Shown here: positions 1 through 11,700 of the stretch, piece after piece
Layout of the letters: every line of letters starts with the position of its first letter
Numbering within the stretch: position 1 is the stretch's first letter
Origin: Rhynchopus sp. YZ270_cl-10
Taxonomy: Eukaryota > Euglenozoa > Diplonemea > Diplonemida > Diplonemidae
Direction of reading: 5' to 3'
DNA length: 64,000 nucleotides
Assembly (NCBI GenBank): GCA_964035575.1
Contig: OZ037916.1
Location: 682,001 to 746,000, forward strand
Notes under the pieces: model-generated
The model's database searches: none
What the model was told of the DNA's origin: nothing
Seen by the model: the letters and a program-made list of their open reading frames with translations, nothing else
Program-made: the position numbers and the translations under genes

Positions 1-144
1 CTGAAGTGCAGAAAGCGTCGGAGAACGGGGGAGAAAAGAGAGAGGAGAAAACAAGCGGGGAGGGGATACACAGACGTGCGACTTTTCGCGAGGGTCTTGA
101 GCGTTTTGTCAAATACTATGTGTTAACTAAAGAAAACCCCTTGC

Positions 145-230
145 AACGTTTCTTTAGCGTTTCCTCAACGTTTCCCAAGAATCTGGGAAACGTCAACGTT
201 TCCTTTTGGGAAACGTTGACCGTTTCCTAG
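145..230. repeat. AACGTTTCC repeat cluster with perfect hairpin
   Basis: The motif AACGTTTCC or its reverse complement recurs about six times here. Positions 192-203 and 209-220 form a perfect 12-bp inverted repeat around a 5-nt loop. The rest of 1-241 shows no supportable gene. Confidence 0.7.
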
Positions 231-241
231 GCGCACTGCCC

Positions 242-1440
242 TAGGGGGTCCGACTCCTAATAGACTTGTGTATAAAATTTCGTACAAAAAACTCATTATT
301 AAACTTCTGGTCATTTCCAAGGCAACTGCGGGTGAAAAACACCCTCAGAGTGGGTCACAGGGGGCCTGTGGGCCGAAAAACGACCCAGAAGTCACCCCAG
401 AATACAAAAAAATGGAAAAAAATAGTGAAAAAACGGCTTTTTTCAGGTTTTGGCCATATTGGGCAAAATAGCGATTTTTCAAGAAAAACCCAAAAAAACG
501 GTTATTTTTTGACATCACAAAGCCTCCTTTGGCACAAATATACCCCAAAAGTGGCCCGTGAGTCCATTCCAACCTGTTTTGGACATATTTGACACTTTTG
601 GAAGTGTTTTTTTGGTGTTTTTACGTCAAAAAAAATACCCTGGCAATACCCTGACCGCGCTCCGGCAGCATTCCAGCATGCTGTTTGACCCATATAGGGG
701 TCAAGAAATGGCCAAAAACCCCTGAAAAAGGACCCTGGGAGCCCAGATTGTTCCAAATTTCCACCACATCCCCACCCAAACACCGCAAAAACACGACAGA
801 AAATCGTCTTAAAAAACACACTTTTTTCAAAAAGGTCGTCAGACAGGCTCCATAATGACCTTTTTGAAAAAGTGTGTTTTTTAAGACGATTTTCTGTCGT
901 GTTTTTGCGGTGTTTGGGTGGGGATGTGGTGGAAATTTGGAACTATCTGGGCTCCCAGGGTCCTTTTTCGGGGGTTTTTGGCCATTTCTTGACCCCTATA
1001 TGGGTCAAACAGCATGCTGGAATGCTGCCGGAGCGCGGTCAGGGTATTGCCAGGGTATTTTTTTTGACGTAAAAACACCAAAAAAACACTTCCAAAAGTG
1101 TCAAATATGTCCAAAACAGGTTGGAATGGACTCACGGGCCACTTTTGGGGTATATTTGTGCCAAAGGAGGCTTTGTGATGTCAAAAAATAACCGCTTTTT
1201 TGGGTTTTTCTTGAAAAATCGCTATTTTGCCCAATATGGCCAAAACGTGAAAAAAGCCGTTTTTTCACTATTTTTTTCCATTTTTTTGTATTCTGGGGTG
1301 ACTTCTGGGTCGTTTTTCGGCCCACAGGCCCCCTGTGACCCACTCTGAGGGTGTTTTTCACCCGCAGTTGCCTTGGAAATGACCAGAAGTTTAATAATGA
1401 GTTTTTTGTACGGTAATTTTACTCACAGTCGGACCCCCTA
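242..1440. mobile_element. 1.2-kb foldback (long-TIR) DNA element
   Basis: The outer ends are a perfect 14-bp inverted repeat (242-255 and 1427-1440, TAGGGGGTCCGACT). Inside, two arms of about 556 bp (281-837 and 857-1412) are almost exact reverse complements around a 19-nt loop at 838-856. A TA dinucleotide can be read as the target duplication on both sides. No transposase is encoded, so it is non-autonomous. The near-identity of the arms suggests recent formation or conversion between them. Each arm carries a module shared with the foldback element at 61499-62109. Confidence 0.85.
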
Positions 1441-1683
1441 CCCCCCCCCCCCCCCTTTTTTTTTTTGCTGGTTTTAGGTTTTCCCTTCCCTTCGTCTCAG
1501 ACACGTCTCATCACATTTTTTTTCTCTAGAGACAAAAACACCCCTCGGAATTTATAAAAAAATACTCCCCCCCCAACTGAAAACGGGGCGCGTTGCTCAA
1601 TGCGATTTTTGTTTCTCTTTGTTTTCAAAAAAATTCCGTCCTCCCCCATATTCCCAGTGACCACGTAACGGGGGTTTTTTTTT

Positions 1684-1730
1684 GGTACACTGTCACGAGA
1701 GGGCTTTGTATTTCAAGCCAACTTTTTTTT
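1684..1730 (+). repeat. Family C hairpin/T-tract module
   Basis: GGTACACTGTCACGAGAGGG is followed by CTTTGTATTTCAAG and a T run. TACA and TGTA can pair, enclosing the ACGAGAG loop shared with families A and D. Confidence 0.7.
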
Positions 1731-1745
1731 GTGCAACAAAATAAT

Positions 1746-1797
1746 ATGTGTTGCAAAGACTGCAATGCATATGTTCAAAAACAATTTTTTCAAAAAC
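1746..1797 (+). repeat. Variant hairpin module with 9-bp stem
   Basis: ATGTGTTGC (1746-1754) pairs with GCAATGCAT (1762-1770), with two G-T wobbles, and is followed by TTCAAAAAC and a T tract. The layout matches family D, but the stem and loop sequences differ. Confidence 0.55.
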
Positions 1798-1889
1798 CCA
1801 TCAAGGTCGGTAGGTAAATTGTCAATACAAGAAAAAAAAAACAAAACAAAAACAAAATCCCAGTGGTTGCTCACAGAGGTCTCTTTGTT

Positions 1890-1963
1890 AGATAACCCGC
1901 GGAGAACCAGTGCTTGTGTCATCGGTGTACAGTGAGGCATTTGCACTTTTAACTTCTCTTTGT
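1890..1963 (+). repeat. Family B module (degenerate)
   Basis: GATAACCCGCGGAG, then CCAGTGCTTGTGTC, then GAGGCATTTGCAC, then TTTAACTTCTCTTT. GTGC and GCAC pair across the module. It matches the better copies at 24947, 35482 and 52535. Confidence 0.65.
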
Positions 1964-2240
1964 TGTTATCACTTTTTTTTCAACAAACAAAACCCCCTCC
2001 CGAAAAAAAAGCAACAAAAAAAATGCCAAATATTTTACAAAATTCCACAGCCCCTGCAAAAAGGAGATGATAAGGGCTCGACAGCAAACCACTTCCAGCT
2101 GGAACCTACATCACACATGCCTAATTACCCTGTGCTCTCCAATGATCCTCGTTTACCAGAGGAGAGGAAGCGGTGGAGGGTATGTGTAGGAAAAAAAATC
2201 ATGGTTTCAGATCCACCCCTCCGGTGTACTAGTCAGATAC

Positions 2241-2390
2241 CAAAGGTGCACTGTCGTGAGAGGGGTTTTTGCACTTTCATTTCCTCTTCAAGACCACCAC
2301 AGCGTGATGTGCGATAACGAATGTTCTTTTCTGTTCCAGTGCCTGCGTTCGCCTTTTATTGAGAAATTTTTGCACTTTCAACTTCTGGTG
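2241..2390 (+). repeat. Family C/B hybrid (2241) and family B (2334) modules
   Basis: The first copy starts as family C (GGTGCACTGTCGTGAGAGG) and ends as family B (TTGCACTTTCATTTCC). The second is CCAGTGCCTGCG followed by TTGCACTTTCAACTTC. Confidence 0.55.
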
Positions 2391-2766
2391 TGGCTGAAAG
2401 GGGGTGCTATTTTTTGTGCTATTTTTCTGCTATTCTGGGCATATGGATTTTTTTTGGAGGTGCTATTTTCTGCTATTTTGGGGTCGTCGGCCACACCAAC
2501 TCATTCTTTTTGCAAAAAAAATTCTATTATCACCAACTCACTTCAGACAAAACACAACTCACTACCCACCCACCCTACCCCCCGACTACACACAACATCG
2601 GGGAAACGTTGCAGAAGGGAAGCTACACCACAGCCTTTTCTTCTGCATTTTGAATCGACCGCTTTTCTTTTTCCTTTTTTCTGAAGGACCTCAATCAGTT
2701 GCAGATTCTACGAGCACTATGAGATAGCTATATTTTTGTTGTGTGTTTTTCCCCCCCTCTTTTGGG

Positions 2767-5700
2767 ATGATACTGAATGGGAGGTCGTGGGTGTGGAGGG
2801 GTGTATGCGTCTTGCTGTGCGCTGGTACGGTTATCCCGGTTATTCCTACTATGTATCCGGATGAGTCGGAAACACTTACCTTCACATTGACTCTGACCGA
2901 AACCCTCCCGGCTCCGACTGCAGTACCTACAATGGTTCCCCCAACATTTGCACCGTACACAACTGCTCCTCCTACGTTTGCACCGCACACAGTGCGTCCT
3001 CCATCACCAACACCAACACCCTCAACGTTTTCTCCCCTCGATTGGTCTCGCGCCCCCGGGCTTCGTACCTCCCTGCCTCAAGGCGACCCTTTCTTCACGC
3101 TTGCAATGTGTGAAGCGATCCGTTATGAAGGGAGCTTCATGAACGGTATCTTAACCTCAGATTTGATAGGCGGGACCACAGGGTATAACTTGAGTGTGGT
3201 GTTTCCCAGAGGGGTCGTGATGGTGGTGGGGCAGGACCTTGATGAGGTGTTGGAGAGTGTGAAGGAGGGGCTGGTACAGCGGGCGGCAGGGTTTTTGCGG
3301 CATGCGGTGTACGCTGCAGTGTGGCTGTGCGTGCGAGGGATGGTTGAGCGTGGAAGCATTACTGTAGACCCTGAGGCAAATACTGTTTTCATTGAGTTTG
3401 CGCCATGTGTACTGTCCAGCATGCACAACGGCGTCGTCCTGGCGCAGCTCCACAATGCTGAACACAATCTGCACCCAAACACCAAAGGAGGCACCCCCGC
3501 AAAGAACACCTCTGGAGCCATCCTCGACGTTGAGTACACAGCGCTCTCAGAATTCCACCACGTCTTTGCCCCGCTCTTTCAACAGGACTTTGCTTCGCTC
3601 TCGCAATCCTGTTTAGATGTGGCAAATGCTGAAAAGGCACGTTCTCCGTATCCTATGGACGCTTCTAATACATGCAGTGTGATTCCACCTCTCCTCGACG
3701 TAGATGTGGTAGGTGACCGCAGTGCGGCCATCCCGTTTGTCATGGTTATAGTAGACAGCCTGGATGGCGCAGAGCTGCCAGCCAGAGGTCTCAAGCACTA
3801 CACCTCTAAAACAAAGTGTGGCTTTAATGAGACCGGATTTGGGTGTGAGGTTAACGTAGGTGCCAGCTTTTACTTCTCCCTCTATGGGCAAGGGGAGCTG
3901 GTTGGTGTCAAGATGAGGGTCCTGCAGGTGGCCTTTTCCCAAACGGCTGCAGAAAGGACAGCGCTATGCGAAGGAGGGGGTGAAACTGTTGCTGCGAGTC
4001 AGGACTTTGTCTACACAGGGCCGCTCTTCATCCGGTACAACCGTCCAGGGTATTACCTGTTCTGTGCTGCCGGTGATGATGATGTGTACACCTACATAGA
4101 ACCTCCGCAGGACTATTTTGCGCCCGACCACAAAACGTACTCCAACGTGCCTGTACTGTCAGCACCGGGCATTCTTATCGTGGAAGGTGCTGTGTCGGCA
4201 AAGCTTGCAGGGAATAATGCCAAGTTGGTGTCTTTTAGCGGCTTTGAGACACGCCTCACGGTGGCCGCAGATGAACTGGATAGTCACCTCTTTTTACAGA
4301 TCTCTGGAGTCCAGGGTCAGATGTGCAAGAGCATGTTCTTTGCTTCTGCGTCACAGTGTAACACCGAAAAGCCCTTGAGTGTGTACAATAGGTACATGCG
4401 GGTGAGGTTCTACACCGATTTGTGGCAATACTATAGGTTGCCTTCGACGACTTCAACACAACCCCTGCTGGCGCATGCACGCAACACCGAGTTGGTCATG
4501 TGCTGCACCAGTCACTCCTCCTTGCCGTACACCCCGGTCCCAGGCATCACAGTGACAGTGACGCCACCTACCACACGCATCTTCCCTTCGCAGCGCTTTG
4601 AGATAGGGCTGCCGACGTTTCCTGTCTTTACTGTAGGCAGTGCGGAGGTGGCGCAGACGGTCACCCTGTCGCTGCCACCGTACGCATCGCTCTCGGCAGA
4701 GGCATTTATGCCGAGTCTGGAGAAGACCTTTATGGAGCAGCTGGCAGCAGCGTATGTGGAGAAGCTTGCGCACAGAGGCGGGAAGACGTTCACGAATACA
4801 GAGTATGCTTCGGTAAGGCAATGTGTGCAGAGTATGTTCGCGACAGCGGTGGTCGTCTTTGCGCCGACAGAAGAGGCAGTGTTTGACAACAGCGAATTCG
4901 ATGCGTTCCGTCTGCGCAAGACATGGCTCAACGGTGTCAACATCACTACAGAGTTTAACCCACCGTTATGTAAGGAGCATACCAGCGGGCTTGATACAAG
5001 GCTTGCTGCGTTTCTGAAGGACAGCCATATTGCGCAGTACAAGAATACGCTCTTCCCTGCTGCTTACATCATTGAGACGATGCGAACTGCACGCACACAA
5101 CGTGCCGTTGTTTCGTTTGCACAGGACGTTCTCTGCGATGAGATACACGACGTCGCAGTACCCGTCCTCTTTGGCGAACGCACCTGGCTGCCGCATCTGC
5201 ACATCAATAGCGCACTGTTGGTCCAAGATGAGCGCAGCGTGAACGACGCACTTCACAGCTTCGCCTATGCAGTGCAAGACTCTGAGCTGGCATGGGAGCA
5301 AAACGCACATCTCTCTCGAGAGCCAATGCTCTTCCCGAAGTACCGTGGCAACGCTGTGCCGGCGACGCTGTTCCTCTCACAAGAGCGTGCCCAGGATTTG
5401 GTACAGGACACACCGCAGATTGCATGCCTCATGCAGAAAAAAGCGAGCACACAGTACCAAGGTGATGCAGCATCGCTAGCCATGGACAGCCCGCTGGTCG
5501 GAACCGGGCGCGACATATCCCGCCGGTTTTGGGCAAAAAGCCAGGGACCCTCCTCACTAATGCAGGTCACCACAATGCACAACACAGAGTACCTCAACGG
5601 GGTCTGCCAGGACATTGCGACTACCGAAAACATAACTGTACACACCTCCATCATTGTTTCGACCAGCCTTGATGCATGCGCTTACAACGCACAACGTGAG

Positions 5701-8700
5701 GCAGCCATAGAACGGTCTGTGGCATACCACTACGCCTCCACGAATATGCGTGACCATACGCAAGGTGCGATAGAAGAATTCGACGATGTGGCTTCATTTT
5801 ACCCTGTATCCTCTTCTTTTGCGGAGACAGTCGATGGAAGGTGTCGCATCATGGCGAATACACGGAAGACGTACAAATTGCATAGACCCGGAGATTATAT
5901 GTTTTGCAGTTGTATAACAACAGCCTATGGGGATATCAGCCAAAAGGAGTGTACACAGATGGGGATGGTTCAAGGGGAGAGGCGGGGGTCGCATTCTGCA
6001 GTGGTCCTGGAGGAGGGGAACTCAACTGATGCTACTGCGGTGGTCATGGAAGGGCCTGTTGCGCTGGTCACGGCAAATGCACTGCGGAGTCTGCCTGATG
6101 TGAACAAATATATGGAGGAGGTGGTGGAGTATGTGTTCATAGAGATGGACTTCACGTTGAACGTTGAAATCGTGTTGTCCTCTGTTGTTGTGACTGCAGA
6201 GGACTACTCTGAGTTGGAGACGGATTCGACGAAGGCAGCCTTCTTATCCGCAAACAACCTAAAAAGTGAGTATAGAGAGCTAAACCCCGAGGGCATCGCC
6301 CTCAACAGCAGTGAGACCTACCCTTATCAGGACGGCTGGGGGACCGGGGGAGCAAATGGGGACACCGCGTACACCCGGTTTTGGACGGCTGATACGACAG
6401 ATAGCAGTGCGCTCATGCAGTTTTCAGTGGTGAACCTCGCAATGTTCGGGGTGAACTTCCCAAACGCAACCTTGGAGGCGATTTGCACCGACAGCAACGC
6501 CTCCGTGCAGATCACCAACATCAGCCAGCCCCAACAGATCCCTGCGGGGAAGCTTTCTGGGGTGTTCTTTCTTTGCTATCGGTATGAAGAGCAGTGGGCG
6601 CTGACGGACCTGAACTTCACTGTATACGACGTCTTCGACTGGGAGGAGTCTTCCCTCACCAAGCAGGCCACCGTTGGTGAGAAGGGCGCTGTGGTCAACT
6701 TTGACGACGCCTTCCCGAACAATGGGGTTCCAATCAGCTTTATCATGCTGCCGACGGTGGGGGACAGCCCGGCAGGGGGGTCCTTCGGGGTGACCCTCCG
6801 CAGCAACGACAACACGCTGGAGTTTTACGGAAAGACCTTCTACAGACGCAACACGGAGACGCCGTCGTTTATTGAGTTCAACTCCCCGGTGCGCTTTTTC
6901 AACTGCACCTTCATTGATGAGGTGGGCGTGCGTACGGATTACTCTATAACGAAGATTGCGGCAAGCGAGTTGAGCCCCATGCTTCGCAGTCTTGATTCAA
7001 TAGAGTTCACCTCTCTACGTCTTATCGGTGCACGCATTCAGGTTGGTGGAGAGGCGAAGATCGGGCCCGACCCTGATGCGTCCAGCTCTACCCCAGATGT
7101 ACAGTTCTATGGAAACTCTTCCATCATGGTGTACCACCCAACGATAGACACGACGTCGCGTTTGGTGCTGCAGTCGCCGCTGCATGCGGTGGACTATACA
7201 TTGGATGGGCAGCTTAGTGGGGATATTGTTGCATTTCGTACTGTAGGGCTTAGCGCAATTATTCGGGTAGAGTATGGGTCTAACAGCAGTGTCGATGAAG
7301 AGGTATTTGGTCGGGTCTGTGCAAATGAGAGTGAGGCGTTTACGAAGAAGTTTGTGCAGATTGATGCTGCGGTTGCTTTGGCGCCTGCTGCTACAATGGA
7401 GGTTGTCCCCGGGGAAGGACACGACCCGCACCACCCTCCACAGTACGCCGCGCGCATCATGTACCTCCACCACGGTGGGGCCCTCACCGCACCGGGCTAC
7501 TCTGCAGACAGCACCCTCCCGATCCTTATCGACAACTCTGAGGTCGCTGTGGGGTCTACTATGGGAGTCTCTTATCCACATATCATGGTTTTTGGGGGTG
7601 GCCAGCATATGTTCTCCGGAAGCAACACCGAGACAAATATTACAGTAAAAGGTGACGTTCTCTTTTGTGGTGCAAATGCCCTGCTAGGCCCCGATGTAAG
7701 AGTCTCTATAGAGCGCAACGCAAGCGAAGAAGCGGAGGTAGGGTTTGTGGGAAGCTCTTTGGTTGCGTTCTCATCGGGCGCAGCGCTGTATATCCTGGAG
7801 CTTGATGTGCGGTTGGAGCAGGGTATGTTCCTCTCTGATGTCCGTGGCCCATCATCGAGCCTCTTTCACACAAAGCGGACCTCCCCAAGCGAGCACAACG
7901 GGGTCACCTGGGATGTCTCGAAGTTCTTCCTTGCAGAGCTCTACGATGATGTGCTGGTCACCTTTCAAAACACGTTGAGTACTGTGGAGAGTGCGGAGCT
8001 GAGTGCGTATCAGAAGAGGAGCAGCGCATTTGCCGTGATAGATGCTGCTGTGACAAAGTCTGAAGGGTTCAACCTTATCTGGGATGCGGAGGTCCATATA
8101 TTTGCGTCGGGAACGCTCGACTCTGTGGCATCGTATTCCTTCCCCGAGCAGTTTCTGGAGACTGTAGGGAATGTGTCGGCGGAGGTGTTGGAGATTGCCT
8201 TTGTGAACGGAACGCTTGCCTCAGAGAATCTTGTTACCTTGGAGCTCTTCCCCGAGAGCGTGCAGCCGATGGTGGTGTTCCGCAAGGACGGTGCGTTTTA
8301 TGGGGGTGAGGAGGAGGTGCTTGCGTTTCCGTACAGCATCGATGTCGCTTCCTCAGCGCAGATTGCGGTGAACAAAACTGTGCAGATCGCTGGGCCGACC
8401 AATGTGTACAGCAGGGAGAACGGCCACCCCGCGTTCTCCTCGCTGGATGGACAGGAAGGGAGCACGCATCTGGTATTAAGTGGTTCGCACTCTGCCAGCT
8501 GTGGTGCGGACACATGCTATTTGGCGTACCGCATCCATCAGATGAGTCTTCTCTTCGCATTTGTTACGCTGCCTAGCGGCAGCACGGTGCTCCAAACAGA
8601 TTCATTTCTCGTTGTGAACAGCACCTTACGGAGTTTAAAGCGCGACAACCGAATCACCGCAGTGGACATCTCCATCCCAACGGGGTCTGCCTTGGAGGCG

Positions 8701-11700
8701 GAGCACCTGGTGTTGGCAGGGGGGGTGGACTTTGCTGGGGTGCTCAATGTGACCTTGGATCAGAGCATTCAGATCATGGATTCGACAGATGAAAAGCTAA
8801 AATGCGAGGCAATCATCGAAGTCGACGGTGCAGTAGTCTTCCACGAAGGTGCGCAAATGGTCTGCGCCAATCAGTTCGACCCAACCGACGCACGCCAAGA
8901 CAAACTCTACCAGACTGTCATCACCTGGACCGACCGAGAGAACTCCAATACAGAATACCTTCTCCCCTTTGAGCATTGCGCTGTTATGGTACCCGACCCT
9001 GATGAAGAGGAGGAAGTTTCTCTGATTGATGTGAAAACGGTACGTCACGTAAAGGCTGCGAGGTTGTCGTTTGTCTTCAACAACTTCAGGTCTGCCGCGG
9101 AGGAGAATTCGTTGGAAGCGCTGACGATTTGTTTGGTGGTAGGGCTGGGGGCGTTCTTTGTGTTGGCACCGTTGGTACGCCAGCATGCATCGTTGTCCAG
9201 CTTAAAACAAAGCTTTTCCTCCGAGCCTCCGGTAATGATCTACCTCAGCTGGTACGACTCGATGTGGAAGGTCTTTGGCTTCTCCAACCTCTTCGGCACC
9301 GCATCCATGATATGGGAGAGCTGGATGCTGTTCTGCGTCGCCTTCCACCACGATGTACCATGGCCCGACTGGATGGGGTCCTACCAGGACACTGCATACC
9401 CTTACTTCCTCCTTAAAGGAGTAGATGGGCATTCCTACTTCATATTGTTCATATTCATTTTCGTATTAGTCTTTGCTTGGATCCTCTTATGGGTGCCTTT
9501 GATGGGGGTATGTCAAAAGAAGGAGTGTGATGGAGACGTATCCACCCCGTCTGTGCATGAAGCAGGGGGGAAAGGGGGTGCGAGGGTGGTGCGGATGAAG
9601 GGAAAGCAGAATTTTTGGTTGGGGTTCTTTTTTGTTCATAAAACGGTGTCGACGGTTGTGTCGGTGTGGATTTTGCCGATTTTGGTGGTGATGTTGGCTC
9701 CATTGGATTGTTATAGGAATGTTGTGGCGGGGATGGAGGATCGTGCCCTTTTGAGGCATAATGTGATGCGCGCATATGAGGACATCGTCTGCTGGGATAA
9801 CGATGAGCGGTTCTTCTTCTTGCTCATTGGTGGTGGCATCGGTGCGGCCCTACTTTGTTTGCTTACTTTCGAAAGCTCTTCAAACCGGAAGACACCCTTT
9901 TCCCACCCGCCATTCCGTAACCATCTTGACATTCGATCAAAACGCGTTTTCGAAGCGGTTCGCACCTTAGTCATGCTTCTTCAGGCTATCGCCGTTACTG
10001 CGTTCTACACGAATGTTATGGCCATGTTATTTGCGTCGATCTGTATTCAAGGGTTCTACCTCGCGGTAGTGCGCTATTCTTCACCGTGTATTCACTATAA
10101 TGTGAACCGCCTGCGGATGGCATTGCAAACCGTTGCTCTATTTGCGTTGTCCACTGCGCTTATTGTAGTGGTACGGCAGGGTGATCGTAATGAGGTTATG
10201 TGTGAAAGCACCTATGAATGGGTTACCGCGCTGTTTTTTGTCCTGAATTTCGCGATTTTAGTGTGTTTTGTTTATGTAGGGTTTTTTTCGGATTTGGATG
10301 ACGCAACGTTGATGACGTCTGAAGAGCTTTCCTTGGCGAGGTGCATGGTGGTCTCTATGTTGTCGCAACGTGAGAAGGAGAAGGCGCAAATGGCTTCTTC
10401 TATTACGAGCAGTGAGGGGAGGCATCCAACAACGTCGACGATGTCGACAGTGAACTTTACGCTGACTGTCGCTGATATGAAAGCGGCGAAGCTGCCAGAT
10501 TCTTCCAAAGCTGCTTCATGGGCGTTAACAAACCTGACCACTGCAGCTCCCGTCAAGACCAACCCCATTGAAAAGCTCAACACCAATTCCAACTCCACCA
10601 CCAACCCCGCCCGCAGCATGAAAGGATCCAGCTCCGTCAGCTTTGCGGTGCCCACTGGGGCTAACTCTCTCAAAAGCACTTCAAGCGGCGGACCCACTTC
10701 CACTGCACATCCTACAGGAGGGTCGACTGTATCACCTGAAAGCACCCCGCGGGGTACTCTGGTGCGTGCAAAGCCGAAGAACGAAGAGGAAAACATTCTT
10801 CTCTCGATCGACCACGAAGTGGCCTGCCTAGCAATGCTCAAGGCGGTGGTACGCTGCAAACGAAGTGTTCTTAAACGGCTTCTCCTAGAGATCGACACAC
10901 TCCGCATGCGCCAGATTCGCCGTAGCGAACTCCGCCACCGAGACCGTACCCGCACCTTTCCTCCATCTTCACCAGAGCTTGAAGCGTCTGTTGCGCCAAA
11001 ATCTGATTCCGTCTCAGAACCTGCCTCTCCCGTCAAAGTCCCTCTGCCAAACAACTATGCACCAAAGGAGCATATGTCCGATTCGCAGAACGAAGAGAGT
11101 AACCATGCAGAGAGGGGTTACGTCATCAACAGTGGCACCGCAGATCGTAAGTCCGCTTCGGTCACTACCGCCCTCCCGCAGTCAGAAGACGCGCAGAGGG
11201 AGCGCCGCGAAAAGATCTCCCGCCTCAAACTACAGTACAGCGCAGAGCTCGAGGCCTTCCGCGCCTGGAGGGAGCACTACACGCACGAATACTACCTGGG
11301 CACGCATGAAAGCCTTCAGAACGTACTTTCCTCCATCTTTGAGGCTGCACCAGATGAGATTGCTCGGAGCGTTGCATATTTGAACGACCTTTCTGGGACC
11401 GGAGATCTAGATTTGACCCCCAGGCTTGATGCCTATGCTGATACACTACTTGGTGTAGCGTCTACTGTGATCGAAAGGAAGGCTGTTGCGAAGCGTGAGG
11501 CAGAGCAGGAGCTTCTTGTACCAGAAGGAGACCCTGACAATGCTACTGCTTCTGCGCATTTATATGATGGATGGGTGAAAGGGCAAATGCTCGGTCGTGG
11601 GTCATATGGTTCTGTGTACGTGGCGGTGCTTCGTGGTGGATCGCTTCTCGCAGTGAAGGTCATCGATCTCCCTCCAGAAGGTCTTCCCAATGTGCAGGAA

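Larger units (their letters stand above)
1441..2766 (+). other. Intergenic leader region of the receptor-kinase gene
   Basis: AT-rich with a C run and T/A tracts. It holds hairpin modules of families C (1684, 2241) and B (1890, 2334) and a variant hairpin at 1746-1770. The sequence CAGTTGCAG ending near 2703 is a possible splice acceptor before the ATG at 2767. No coding sequence is supportable. Confidence 0.5.

Noticed and set aside
881-1361. Open frames within the 242-1440 foldback arms
   Set aside because: The same frames appear mirrored in both arms, have no domain, and follow from the palindrome.
2743-2766. Start of the receptor-kinase at GTG 2743
   Set aside because: ATG 2767 is the first standard start and directly begins the signal peptide.
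10272-11054. 260-residue minus-strand open frame inside the kinase gene
   Set aside because: Mirror of Ser/Thr-rich coding sequence; no domain and no leader signal.
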